A stretch of DNA of 64,000 bases from Eutreptiella sp. 'Long Island Sound 2002' (taxonomy: Eukaryota; Euglenozoa; Euglenophyceae; Eutreptiales; Eutreptiaceae): NCBI GenBank assembly GCA_964036045.1, contig OZ038378.1, forward strand, positions 59,495,408 to 59,559,407, written 5' to 3'. Position 1 is the first letter of the stretch. Each line of letters starts with the position of its first letter. The position numbers and the translations under genes are program-made. This document shows, piece after piece, positions 53,201 through 61,190 of the stretch. Under the pieces are notes generated by a model that searched no databases, had not been told where the DNA came from, and saw only the letters and a list, made by a program, of their open reading frames with translations.

Positions 53201-53463
53201 GCATCACATGAGTGGTTCCCCTCGGTGTTCTTGTGTGTGTCTTCGGGCTCGGTGTCTAGAATGTTCTCGGTGCCGCGGCGTTGGGAGCGGTTTAAATTGT
53301 TGTTGTTGTTCTTGGGCTCCTTTTTCTTTGGCGGCGTTACCGGTGTCGTCGGTGGGTGGGAACAGTTCTTTTGCGACATATTCGGGTTCATGGTCTGAAG
53401 TAACATTAGATGATTGTCCTTCGCGTGACGGGGATAGATCGAGTGGCGGGTGTAGTGGGTCAT
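50299..53463 (-). CDS. LINE ORF1 with C-terminal AlkB dioxygenase domain (1054 aa)
   Basis: A single open frame. The N-terminal 170 residues are Asn/Asp/Pro-rich and disordered (a KKKEPKNNNNNLNRSQRR patch). The middle (about 200-700) is unknown. The C-terminal domain (about 900-1030) matches AlkB-family 2OG-Fe(II) dioxygenases, which oxidatively demethylate nucleic acids. Seen: YEPGSGLRSHVDI (iron ligands H944, D946), LQRRSLLLIFGEARDKWKHQIP (distal H1004) and RRIPRDPRVSLISRH, whose Arg pair would bind 2-oxoglutarate and substrate. No zinc knuckle is visible. It ends in TAA, about 320 bases before the endonuclease frame. The position says ORF1, but an element-captured AlkB gene is an alternative. 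Confidence 0.82.
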   Translation of the reverse strand: MTHYTRHSIYPRHAKDNHLMLLQTMNPNMSQKNCSHPPTTPVTPPKKKEPKNNNNNLNRSQRRGTENILDTEPEDTHKNTEGNHSCDADDLEQQEECHEDPCGDAAMDNGATSDDNTRKVNKGGPDNSLLPPCEEQSTPSIIPSPDGTHEKTDEGEDHTPKEENGNAARPFFNPSLNPDGVFAKFLVKHNVDINAHDQQALWGETCAQDTLGMDTNQLVLEKFHRQIIYNRVRPTIDLWASDQWSFFQEIDCSGNNAYSMIGHDNFRYLKDILHHHPKFYIFPHPQDCYNTKYKYGHTWTEWADAINEALQDTFDSGIVYEGSFILPGTEDKLSAETLFRNPLNPSMISLAPWPCGVDRLSDANTYNPSPNPDGSVQLNLLDSPQYPYFQLQLSTRHKHLAHIRYGEIMHPHASLQWAINKVDGSVQVAAVRTTLRFEIARHLLPNFTVPSPKELPKKSKRERGEYRRRRGNARDFFVLINRLFHFENDHISVNSKNAFFPEERIQPLQSSSEQMFRFDYTIPTPLAEKLLSIILQHPLWTHGKVFCIRGSDLGKDKTFKIVPSKAYKKATPDFKQIDVWKSLLTSEAAQRCGILGAIPRTYQEFYVCMNYHNIPLLPQRDSLTSMSYMLFQENNLVTHRRTTVAMIFWGGFSSWRSQHPGQKMDLSVSPQNVHMDVPPPPSPVKACFNPLPEPPDPELVEVHAPLSTPDVDVMFGVSLLEKIRHISLFSAAMAKVRVYRVKYVHKESALLAEGFTVSQLVFHPECPDTAAHDKLLGPTNPLVSEAQDFLSRVIEAATAYGSTEQLGLARDHYLSTSKPLSLTEKVAQLHLQTGKIFDPVPEIAGAFIANEFFSEDEESPVMSFSKNEDHFWLSEGHRTMVHFGFRYNPESKEVEPFEPTPPEFIQALGLRAFSACTQVLPSPSSCPNMWSVASYEPGSGLRSHVDIPIVGPYVLDGSFGSGTEMVFEPRAFPGSNLFKKRQKIFLQRRSLLLIFGEARDKWKHQIPARDYDTVEKRRIPRDPRVSLISRHTGTGSDPPATSSQPLDPGQRESN

Positions 53464-53737
53464 TCTGGTATTTTGAAGGTGAAAGCGTAGGAAAAAGACG
53501 ACTTTGAGTCAACTTGGCGTCCACTTTAGCTTGAGTTCGGGCGATAAAATTTTTTACGGACTTTAGCTGCTTGCTTTCCGATTTGGACGTTGCGGAACGC
53601 TCCTTGGGCCCAAGTTGCGACATTGCCACGTAAACGGCGTTTCCAAACAAGGTGACTAGGACGGTGTTCACGAGTGCGTTGTTGCGCGAGGCAACTAGTA
53701 AATGACGGCAAGGTTGTTTCGCTTGCCTCGGCTCCAC
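53204..53737 (-). pseudogene. Possible original N-terminus of LINE ORF1
   Basis: A frame in another phase overlaps the start of the 1054-aa ORF and extends 270 bases upstream (QLGPKERSATSKSESKQLKS, AKVDAKLTQSRLFPTLSPSK). Its composition looks coding up to about 53300 and then becomes Arg/His-rich shadow. A frameshift near 53290 may have detached the true N-terminus from the main frame. Confidence 0.4.
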
Positions 53738-53961
53738 TTTGCGGCCTTGGGATTATTGTCAATAATGCACGGATTCGTCCCCGAACTTGAACAGCCCAGG
53801 ATTTTCGCAAATCACCGAGTAGTTTGGACTACTGGTGGATCCATCAAATAATTTCTGTGTGTCAATGGAAAAAAAAAAGACACTCAGAAGGCATTCACCC
53901 TCCCCGTCGTTTGCAGCCTTTGGACCTCAGATGCAAAGATTGATTTTGGGGTGGCTGTGTT

Positions 53962-55439
53962 GTGCTATGCTTCGTAAGGGGGCGTAAGAATCAGTTCAAG
54001 CGCCTGATCCCCACTGAAGACAGCTTCCGTTGGGTCACGCACCATGCATTGCGCAATTTCCGTGCCTTTGGGGGGGATGACTTGCCTACATGTGTTGCGG
54101 ACTGGATGAAGGAATGGGAAACCTCCAGTGCCCCCAGATATGGTCCTGGGATCACGAAACAGGAGGTTGATGTGGATGCGGACCGTTCACACAGTGATGC
54201 CACCCCCTTTGCCCAGAGAAAGCGTGGGCAGCCCAGTGACCTGAAGGGTAAGGGCCCAAAAAAGCCAAAGCCCGACGGCAAGAAGGGAGGAACGCCAGCA
54301 TCAGGCAGTGTTCCTGGCAGTGCTGGTCTTGTCACCCTCAGTGCCTCGAGCGTGCAGAATATTGTAGGTGCACTCACTGAGGATTTCTCATCCAGGCCGC
54401 TTGCAAATGTGAAGGATGCAGTGACATCCCAAGCAACATCGGTTGTTGCAGCTGCACTGAGGGAGGAGAGACGGAGTGAGGTTGCAGCGCGGTTGAAGAG
54501 ACAAGAGGAGAAAACAAAAAAAATGGAGGACAAATTGGAGTTGGCCCTTGCTGAGCAAGCCAGGCTGCGGGAGGCAAAGGAAAGGGCAGAGGCAACCGCC
54601 AAGGAAGCGCAGGACAAATTGACAACAAGTAGTGCTGAGGTTGCACGGCTCAGAAGTGAGAGGGATTCTTTGCGAGAGCGAGTGGAGAGTTTGGAGGTAG
54701 ACAAGGCTACCCTTCAGGATAATTGGAATGCAGCCTTGGGAACCCATAGCCCCCCCTTGCGACACCAGCTGAACTGAGCACGCCCCGAAAGCAGTCTAGG
54801 CCTACCACTTTCTGGCCTGCCAGTCCATCTAAGCCTCCTTTTTCTCGGGAGTGACTTCTAAGGGGTCCTGAGTTGCATGCCACCCCCAGTGAGGAGGAGT
54901 TGCTACATTTTGCACGGGCCTTGCAATTGAAGAGAGGGGAGAAGTTTGGTGCCCCAGTCCACACTGCACAATTCGGGTGGGGCCGAATGGGGCCCACATG
55001 GCATGAGGCCCGCATTCTAAAGGCGACATTGAAGCCAAATGCCATTCATTTTTTGCATTTGGTGCGTGCATGGGCCTTGGCCACCCTCCCAAGTTGGTTT
55101 CATTGGTGCACTGTGCAAGTGGCACACTACACGGGTCAGCAGCCCGTGGTACCTCATTCACTCCCACGTGATGGGACACCTCTCAGTGCTGTGGTTGAAC
55201 TTGGTGACTTCCGTGGTGGTGGGTTGTGGATGGAGTGTGGTGGCAAGCTGTGGGCACCCAAATGGAAGACCACTAGAGAGGTGGTGCAAGTGGTGAACCA
55301 CTTTGGTCGAGGGGTCCCAGGGGTTGTGTGCTCCGTGCGCAAAGGGTTGGTTTTCAACAGCGGGGCCCTACAGAGGCCGCGGGACTGGGAAGGAGACAGG
55401 TGGTCCATTGTTTTGTACAATGGTGCAGATGTAAGCTGA
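53962..55439 (+). pseudogene. Coiled-coil plus oxygenase-fold protein, broken
   Basis: The first frame (to 54777) has a basic patch (KGKGPKKPKPDGKKGG) and a long coiled coil at about 165-260 (KRQEEKTKKMEDKLELALAE). Shifting one base in a C6 run near 54750 gives TPAELSTPRKQSRPTTFWPA, one TGA (54852-54854), then the frame to 55439. That part contains VELGDFRGGGLWMECGG and LQRPRDWEGDRWSIVLYNG, the strand pattern of 2OG-Fe(II) oxygenase folds seen in polyproteins of algae. VPH lacks the x-D partner (VPHSLPRD), and Gln stands where the distal His is expected (ALQRPRD). Catalysis is therefore doubtful even if the frame were whole. Confidence 0.5.
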
Positions 55440-55607
55440 GCGTCATTACAGGAGCGTGAGGAACTTATGGCACGTGGGTTTGCACCTTGTGGACAGCCTT
55501 GCGGCGGGTGGCACTGCGGATCACCTGATTGCAACTAATTGCCAGTTGACCTTTGTCTTTGCCCTCTTTGCAATTGCCAATGATGCTAATGGGACCATTT
55601 GTGTTTG

Positions 55608-55745
55608 CGCAACAAGGGGGTGCAACAAGGTACCTTATCGCGCCCCTTATCGCGCGATAAGGTGCGCGATAAGGTACCTTATCGCGCCCCTTAGTTGCGC
55701 GACAAGGTGCGCGATAAGGTACCTTGTTGCACCCACTTGTTGCAC
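55608..55745. repeat. Palindrome array A3 between the two element genes
   Basis: GGTGCAACAAGG, then GGTACCTTATCGCGCCCC, GCGCGATAAGGTGCGCGATA and inverted copies, ending TTGTTGCACCCACTTGTTGC. Same units as A1, A2 and A4, placed between oxygenase-like and transposase genes just as array B is in the inner transposon. Confidence 0.85.
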
Positions 55746-55941
55746 CACTGTTACTCCAAATCGCAGCATTTTCAAAATGAAAGTCAAGGCATCAACTGCC
55801 ATCCAATAGTGCTGTTCAACCCTCGAAGCCTTACGCATGCAGCCACTGAAGAAAGTCTCCCGGAAGCAACAACAGAAGCGCTTGAAAATGGCTGAGCAGA
55901 TTCTGAGGTCACTGTTACAAGACGGAGAAGTACAAGTTTAA

Positions 55942-57370
55942 ATGACAAATCAAGGAGTTGTACATCTCCGTGGGGGGTGCGCCAGTGTGAAGGATGGCAG
56001 TAATGCCACAGTGGAAGAGAAGGAGGCCTTAAGGGTTGTCAAACTAGTCCGTGGAATGCGTTTAAGTATTAGGGAAATGTATAGGTTGCCAAGGGCTTGT
56101 AGGAAAAAAGGTTTGGACGCAGCACGACAACAGCACACACCCTATTGGTGTGCCACCAGGGCTGTTGTTCCTGAGACAGGTGCACCTCGGGTCTCAGCGA
56201 GCAACAAGCTTGCTGAGGTTGTCAACCACCAAATTAGTTTGTCACAAGCTGCCAAAACATTTAAGACCCATGGCCCGGACATCATTGTGGTGTTGTCACT
56301 TGATGCCACCCCTTTATGGAAAGCATCAGCAACTGAGTGTGACATTTCTGTCCACTGTTGGCAACAACCAAGTGATGCAGGGGCCCCTAACCTATGGCCA
56401 ATTTGGTGGGCCATGTGGGGGGGTGATGGCACACATTTCATGCTAGCCATGGACAAGGCACATGACCTCAATGGTCAGGTGCAAGATTTGTGTCACAATT
56501 GTGACATTGTGTGGGAAGGGAAAACACTAGGGTTCAAGTGTGTCATCACGGGGGATGGGAAAAATATGCATGCCGGGAACCCCTCCTCCAAATCCAAGTG
56601 TTGGATTTGTGAGGAAGATAATGGCCTAGCATTTTTTGTAGGAGACATGAAGGGGGGGGGTGAGGTGGGGTGCTTACCTCAGGTGCATCCCAATTGGGGG
56701 GAGAGTAGGTGACTACGTGCATGCAACATGTAGAATCCTGTGCATCCTCGCGAAAAGGCTAAGGGGTGAGTTCCACCAAAGAGGGATCCATGTTGGGGTG
56801 CGTGAGCTAGACGGGGAGATGCACGAGATCAAACAAGTTTGCAAGGGGATCCCAGAGGCAGAGAGGATTGCACCAAGGTGGGCCAAAGAGGGAAGTTTTG
56901 ACCTTACAAGTGCCAATGCCTTCATGGCCAACCCCCAATGGGCAGACAACATTGTCACCATTGCCAAGGCACGTATGGGGAATGTGGAGACCCCCACTGG
57001 GCCTTTGGTATGGGTGGTCCTTCGTACCCTCTTGCACCAGTTTGCACATATCCATAAGTTTTGGAGGCAAAAAGAATTTTCTACAGATAGTGATGTTGCC
57101 ATGTACAGTAATGCGGTGGACCGCTTCCGCGAGGCATGGGGGGACTTAGGGTGGAAGGTGAGCACGTGGGTCCATTGGACATGTGCTCACTCACCTTATT
57201 TTGCACAGGCATATAGGAATATATATATGTATATTTTTTCGAGCATTCCCAGTGCCCTTTCAATAGGGACCTACACAACAATTTTAAGGGACGGGCTCTC
57301 TTAAAGCCAAGGTTATCTAGGCTTTCCATGGGCCATGTTGTAAATATGAATATTATAATAACCTGGACAT
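55942..57370 (+). pseudogene. DDE-type transposase with CWIC motif, frameshifted
   Basis: The first frame to 56712 has D121 (VVLSLDATPLWKAS), D205 (CVITGDGKNMHAG) and C220/C223 (KSKCWICEED). A one-base slip in a G10 run (about 56651) leads to the next frame (RCIPIGGRVGDYVHATCRIL, VWVVLRTLLHQFAHIHKFWR) up to about 57233. A second slip in a T6 run gives FEHSQCPFNRDLHNNFKGRA, with the third acidic residue E at 57241-57243, and RPRL-like sequence after it. The order and spacing match the transposase at 33839-35602, so both belong to one superfamily. Inactive as read, unless the homopolymer counts are wrong. Confidence 0.6.
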
Positions 57371-57496
57371 GGGGTTGCTTGCACGGAAGGTACAGGAGGC
57401 AGAGGAGAGAGACAAAGCAGAAATCCTACTGGGACGTCGCAGGTTGCGGTGGACAGGAGATGTCACAAAGTGGTTGTCTTGTGCATGCTTCATAGG

Positions 57497-57630
57497 GTGC
57501 AACAAGGGGTGCAACAAGGGGTGCAACAAGGGGAGTTATCGCGCGATAAGGGGGTGCAACAAGGGGTGCAACAAGGGGGGGTTGTTGCGCAACAAGGGGT
57601 GCAACAAGGGTGCAACAAGGGGTCCTATGC
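57497..57630. repeat. Palindrome array A4 downstream of transposase
   Basis: Ten or so GGTGCAACAAGG units, one GTTATCGCGCGATAAGG palindrome and one GTTGTTGCGCAACAAGG palindrome. A further lone GGTGCAACAAGG is at about 57769. Confidence 0.85.
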
Positions 57631-57834
57631 ATTTTTGAAAAAGTTTAACAATGGAGTACACGGTTGAGAAGCACAGTCCCTATAGGTCATTTGGGCCCCC
57701 TCAGGACACATGACCCCTTAAAACCCCCCATGAGTACTACAAGACACCTTTTAGGAGTTTACAAGTTTGGGTGCAACAAGGTACCCTTTTCCATCAGGTC
57801 CCAGTGCACCACACCACAGGAGAAATGCGTTTCT

Positions 57835-57856
57835 TCCGGATAAGCCCTTATCCGGA
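57835..57856. repeat. Perfect hairpin TCCGGATAAG / CTTATCCGGA
   Basis: 10-bp arms with a CC loop. It lies between array A4 and PLE3 and may mark an element end. No CTRR follows, so I do not call it a Helitron terminus. Confidence 0.7.
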
Positions 57857-57885
57857 TAATTGAGGCGTACAGCCGCTAGAATGGC

Positions 57886-58240
57886 GATCCCCAGCTGTGA
57901 ACACGGGATTCGAACCGCCGCTGACAGCGGGCATTGAGACAACAAACCAAACCAAAACCAACCCAAAACAAAACACTGGCACATTGAGGGTTTCCAAATA
58001 GTAGACAAAAGAGATCCAACCGCAAGCAAAAGAGAAATTCAATTGTCAGAATTTCGGATGCAATGTAAGCTGGAGATTTATCTGTTGCGTCGCTCCACTG
58101 GTAACATGACTGATGTTTTAGTGCCCGGTTCGAATCCCGCTCCCCAAATTTGTGCAGCGCAGGCAAAAAAGCAAGCGGTGCATAAAGCAAGTCGGCACCA
58201 AAACTCGCCGAGCGGGATTCGAACCGGGGCCAAAAAAACA
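57886..58240. other. Three tRNA T-arm-like (B-box) motifs
   Basis: GGTTCGAATCC-type cores occur at about 57906 (minus), 58130 (plus) and 58211 (minus). Each has paired flanks (for example GCCCGGTTCGAATCCCGCTCC), resembling a tRNA T-arm and pol III B box. None folds into a full tRNA with a normal anticodon loop in my reading. They may be tRNA-derived SINE fragments or chance-conserved parts of the PLE3 leader. Confidence 0.35.
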
Positions 58241-58268
58241 CGTAACCTGCACGTGGCCGACATCGCAG

Positions 58269-58634
58269 ATGAGCACATTTGATCAACTCAAAGCCATCAT
58301 GGAGTACCTTGGTGGATTCCCCAGATGGGCAGACGGATCAGACCCGAGAACAGTCCCTCCTCCGCCTTCAGAAGGATGGGAACTGGAAGCGCTCCGGGAG
58401 GAGCAAAAAGGCAATATCTGGATACGTGGCCCCTCACGTGTCACCCAGGGGCCGCATGCTGTACAAACCCTGCACCCTCTCCCTCCGGAGAAGCGGACGA
58501 CTGGGACAATGAGAGCCATGATGCCCCGATGGAAACGGGTTCGCAAAGCGAAGGAGAAGTCCTGGCGCAAAGCCACACGCACCACGATCTGTAGGCGAGT
58601 CCATCGAGGTCCCCCAGCAGCCAACATGGACTGA
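58269..58634 (+). CDS. PLE3 leading ORF (121 aa)
   Basis: From ATG 58269, MSTFDQLKAIMEYLGGFPRW followed by basic C-terminal sequence. No known domain. It sits upstream of the Gag-like frame and could be its N-terminal part lost by frameshift. Composition looks coding for the first 70 residues only. Confidence 0.4.
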   Translation: MSTFDQLKAIMEYLGGFPRWADGSDPRTVPPPPSEGWELEALREEQKGNIWIRGPSRVTQGPHAVQTLHPLPPEKRTTGTMRAMMPRWKRVRKAKEKSWRKATRTTICRRVHRGPPAANMD

Positions 58635-58705
58635 AGCCCAACCAAGGGCCATATCAAAAGGCGGATCAAAAGGCTACAACAGGATTCCCCTTCACGGCAC
58701 CCCAC

Positions 58706-59782
58706 ATGGGCGCAGGACGAGGGCTGGACAGCGGCTCTAAAATGACGGGAGCCTCTGGGCACCAAGCGGACATCTCCCGGCCCGTGCACAAATATCGCCC
58801 GGCCAGGACAGTACAGTCCACGGCACCAACAGGAAGCGGTCAGGCGGCGCAAGGGTCCTTCAGTATCCAGTCCACGCATATGGAGTCGCGCGTTACTGCG
58901 GTGGAAGGAAACATAAAGTCCCTCACCTCCGATGTTTAAGGCCTACGCCAGGACCTAGGCACTGTGCAACACTCAGTTGGCCGTTTGGAAACAGGACAAG
59001 CCTGTGGAAACTCCCTGATGATCTGCATGCTAGAAGGCATGGGGTGGTCGCAAGAACAAATCCAACAACTTCTAGTCCAAGTGGGCATGAGCCACTGCTC
59101 CCCGGTGCCAAACCTCCAAGGACTCCCAGCATCACAGGCCCCTAAGACTGAAGGGGTGCAGGCGCCCCTGAGCGCTCCTATGGAGATGGACCCCGCGAAG
59201 CGGGAGGACAAGGGTGAGGCCATTCCAAGGGGGCCATTCCAACACGCACCCCAAGGAGACATGCCGTTGGACCATGCAGAGGGACTGCTACGCCCATGCA
59301 AGCAAAAATCTGAGACCGCGCAATGCGGAGCGCCGGGGAAAACCCATGATGCGGAGCCACAGGCCCCAAATGCAGGTCAAACAGGCTATGGATCTTCCCT
59401 GGACCCCACAAGAGGGGACTCCCCGCAGTCGCGTGCGACCTCTGTACATGAAGGAACAGATGACAGTGACGATGATTCTGCGGAGCAGGGCTCCCGTTTG
59501 GCCAACCGTGAGATAAAGGAGCATAGCAAGCGATCACTGCAAGCGATGCACCCGGCATACCCAGATGATTTCTGGAAGAAGCCAATCACCAGGAAGCTCC
59601 AAGGACGCGCCATCGACTCGCTCGCCCGAGATGAGCTAGTCGAATTGCTGAAGTCTGTTGACCCGAAGATCGTGCCGACTAGTACGATCGCGCCCCTGAT
59701 GGCGCAGATGAGCCACCGATTGGTGGCAGGATGCCTAGTGGTTGTGCAGCAAGGTGTCTCGCCTACCGCCCCAGGAAGTTAA
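58706..59782 (+). pseudogene. PLE3 Gag-like ORF with internal TAA
   Basis: A coiled-coil region MESRVTAVEGNIKSLTSDV, stop, GLRQDLGTVQHSVGRLETGQ is in one frame interrupted by TAA at 58937-58939. It parallels the ORF1 coil of PLE1 (RMTTMENRMGDIEVRVNGMD). The following 230 residues include an acidic Ser/Asp stretch (TDDSDDDSAEQ) and a conserved-looking C-terminus (YPDDFWKKPITRKLQGRAID, LARDELVELLKSVDPKIVPT). No zinc knuckle is visible in the part present. Function inferred only from position. Confidence 0.5.
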
Positions 59783-59791
59783 CCACGGGAA

Positions 59792-60634
59792 ATGTGGGTC
59801 CCTATGTGTGCCAGGGTCTCAGCCCTCGATGAGTCGGGGGAACCACTGTGGGAATGTGTCATGCCCCCACTGCTACACCCCCCATCGATCAAAGGTGATT
59901 TCGCCATGACAAAGAGGGGGGACTGCCAGCTCCCAAAGGGACATGTCTTTCTCCGACAAGATGATGCGCAGGACCGTGCTGATGAACTCAATCCTCCCTA
60001 CAAGAGGCGTTGTCGACATCGAGGTGCCATAGTCCCAGATCACACGAGGACGATCACGCCCTTGAAAAGCCGAGCACCAGCACCACCGCCAGCACCAGCA
60101 ATGGCTCTGAGTGGTGCACCAGAGGAAGCCCCGCGGCAGCCCCCGGTGAAACATTTCGTCCAACAATGGCGCGAGGCGGTTGGAGAGTGGGACTCCGTGC
60201 GACAGGGGGGGCGATGCATCCTAGAACGAGAGGTGCTGCGATACTCCCCGCCCTGCCTACCAACACCCTGTCTGCCAGCACGAAATGCGGAGCGACGCCC
60301 GGAAGACCTATCGCAGATGTCGAGAGTTCCAGACCCACAGCCTCCCTCGCTAGGCTCCAAATCACAAGTCTCCAACTCACAACTCTCGGACCCACTGGGA
60401 GCCTCACAAGTGCCTGATCCAGGTGAAGGTATGGGACAGCCCTGTGACCGGGAGCAAGGGGAGGAGCCTATGGGCGGTGCGGAGTCCCATCCAGAGTCCC
60501 AATACCCGCTGGAGCAACCGGAGTGCCAATTCCCGCTGGAGCAACCAGAGTCCCAGTTCCCGCTGGCGCAGCCCGACCCCAGCCAAGGATCGTATGAAGA
60601 GCCCGACGTAGGAAGCGATGATGACAGCTTGTAG
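59792..60634 (+). CDS. PLE3 Pro/Gln-rich ORF (280 aa)
   Basis: Begins 9 bases after the preceding frame. Low complexity: a Pro/Ala tract (RAPAPPPAPAMA), several SQ/SQVS pairs and a C-terminal triple repeat of the PLEQPESQF type (about 228-256), with an acidic end (EEPDVGSDDDSL). KHFVQQWREAVGEWD at about 117-131 is the only helical-looking segment. No family recognised. It overlaps the next ORF by 17 bases in another phase. Confidence 0.5.
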   Translation: MWVPMCARVSALDESGEPLWECVMPPLLHPPSIKGDFAMTKRGDCQLPKGHVFLRQDDAQDRADELNPPYKRRCRHRGAIVPDHTRTITPLKSRAPAPPPAPAMALSGAPEEAPRQPPVKHFVQQWREAVGEWDSVRQGGRCILEREVLRYSPPCLPTPCLPARNAERRPEDLSQMSRVPDPQPPSLGSKSQVSNSQLSDPLGASQVPDPGEGMGQPCDREQGEEPMGGAESHPESQYPLEQPECQFPLEQPESQFPLAQPDPSQGSYEEPDVGSDDDSL

Positions 60635-61190
60635 TCGCCCGTTTGACGGTGAGGTATACCTGCTTGCCCGGCGAGTGGATGCGGAGAATGCCTTACATGA
60701 TGTCCCCTCCCCCCTGAAAGAAATCCTGGTCTCACATGCGGTCCATTACCACAAGTTGCAACTCGTCACTATGCGCCTACGTGAGTCCCTGTCCCACCTC
60801 CAGCAAAAACTGGCGGACACTGAAGGTGCCCTGGACGCTCTTCACAAGAAGCACCGACAGCAAGAGCAGGGGCAGCAGCGTGTCACGAGCACAGGCCGGA
60901 CCATAAGCACGCAGGACTGCACATACGCGCACGTCTGCACACACGCGCACGACCACGCACACGAGCACGCACGTGAAAGGGCACACACACGCGGACGCAG
61001 CGCACAAGAGCGGAACACTGCGACGCGCGCTGCACGCTCGATGAAACACCTGTGGTCTCCTTACTGTCTTGATATGCACCGCCCCAATAATCCCCGAGAA
61101 GAGGCGCAGGACCGGCGTTTACCGGCACGGGGGCATGCATTCTATACCCGGGTTGCCAAGTGGGCAATTGCAGTGCACAACACCGGTTGA
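60618..61190 (+). CDS. PLE3 coiled-coil, His/Ala-rich ORF (190 aa)
   Basis: Residues 45-85 form a likely coiled coil (LRESLSHLQQKLADTEGALD, HKKHRQQEQGQQ). Residues 104-125 are a His/Ala tract (HAHDHAHEHARERAHT) encoded by a CA/CG-rich repeat at 60930-61000. The end overlaps the GIY-YIG ORF by 31 bases. No recognised family; overlap with both neighbours suggests coupled translation or frameshifting. Confidence 0.45.
   Translation: MMTACSRPFDGEVYLLARRVDAENALHDVPSPLKEILVSHAVHYHKLQLVTMRLRESLSHLQQKLADTEGALDALHKKHRQQEQGQQRVTSTGRTISTQDCTYAHVCTHAHDHAHEHARERAHTRGRSAQERNTATRAARSMKHLWSPYCLDMHRPNNPREEAQDRRLPARGHAFYTRVAKWAIAVHNTG

Larger units (their letters stand above)
40501..53810 (-). mobile_element. 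LINE (non-LTR retrotransposon) with AlkB ORF1, tandemly duplicated
   Basis: Reads right to left: ORF1 with an AlkB domain (53463-50299), then ORF2 with an APE-type endonuclease and RT. A second partial ORF1-ORF2 follows because of a 5.26-kb tandem duplication, and an RNase H-like region lies at 40590-41032. The 3' end is separated by the transposon at 30139-40500 and probably lies at 28964-30138. ORF2 is broken by several frameshifts in both copies. The 5' boundary near 53810 is a guess based on where coding potential ends. Original length would be roughly 9 kb. Confidence 0.75.
53878..57790 (+). mobile_element. Second oxygenase/DDE-transposase element, decayed
   Basis: Same gene order as the inner transposon at 30709-36064 but diverged. 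An oxygenase-fold protein (53962-55439), palindrome array A3, a DDE transposase with CWIC motif (55942-57370) and array A4, all on the plus strand. Boundaries are not resolved: no TIR pair was found, and the limits given are simply the outermost related sequence. Frame breaks sit in homopolymers (C6, G10, T6) plus one TGA. Confidence 0.5.

Noticed and set aside
25150-57630. CRISPR-like look of the palindrome arrays
   Set aside because: Units are contiguous or separated by other repeat units, not by unique spacers of constant length, no cas genes are present, and the context is eukaryotic.
57835-57856. Second Helitron 3' end
   Set aside because: A good hairpin, but no CTRR-T follows at the expected distance on either strand and no Rep or helicase is nearby.
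57886-58240. tRNA genes
   Set aside because: T-arm-like cores are present, but I could not form a complete cloverleaf with a normal anticodon loop; kept only as low-confidence motifs.
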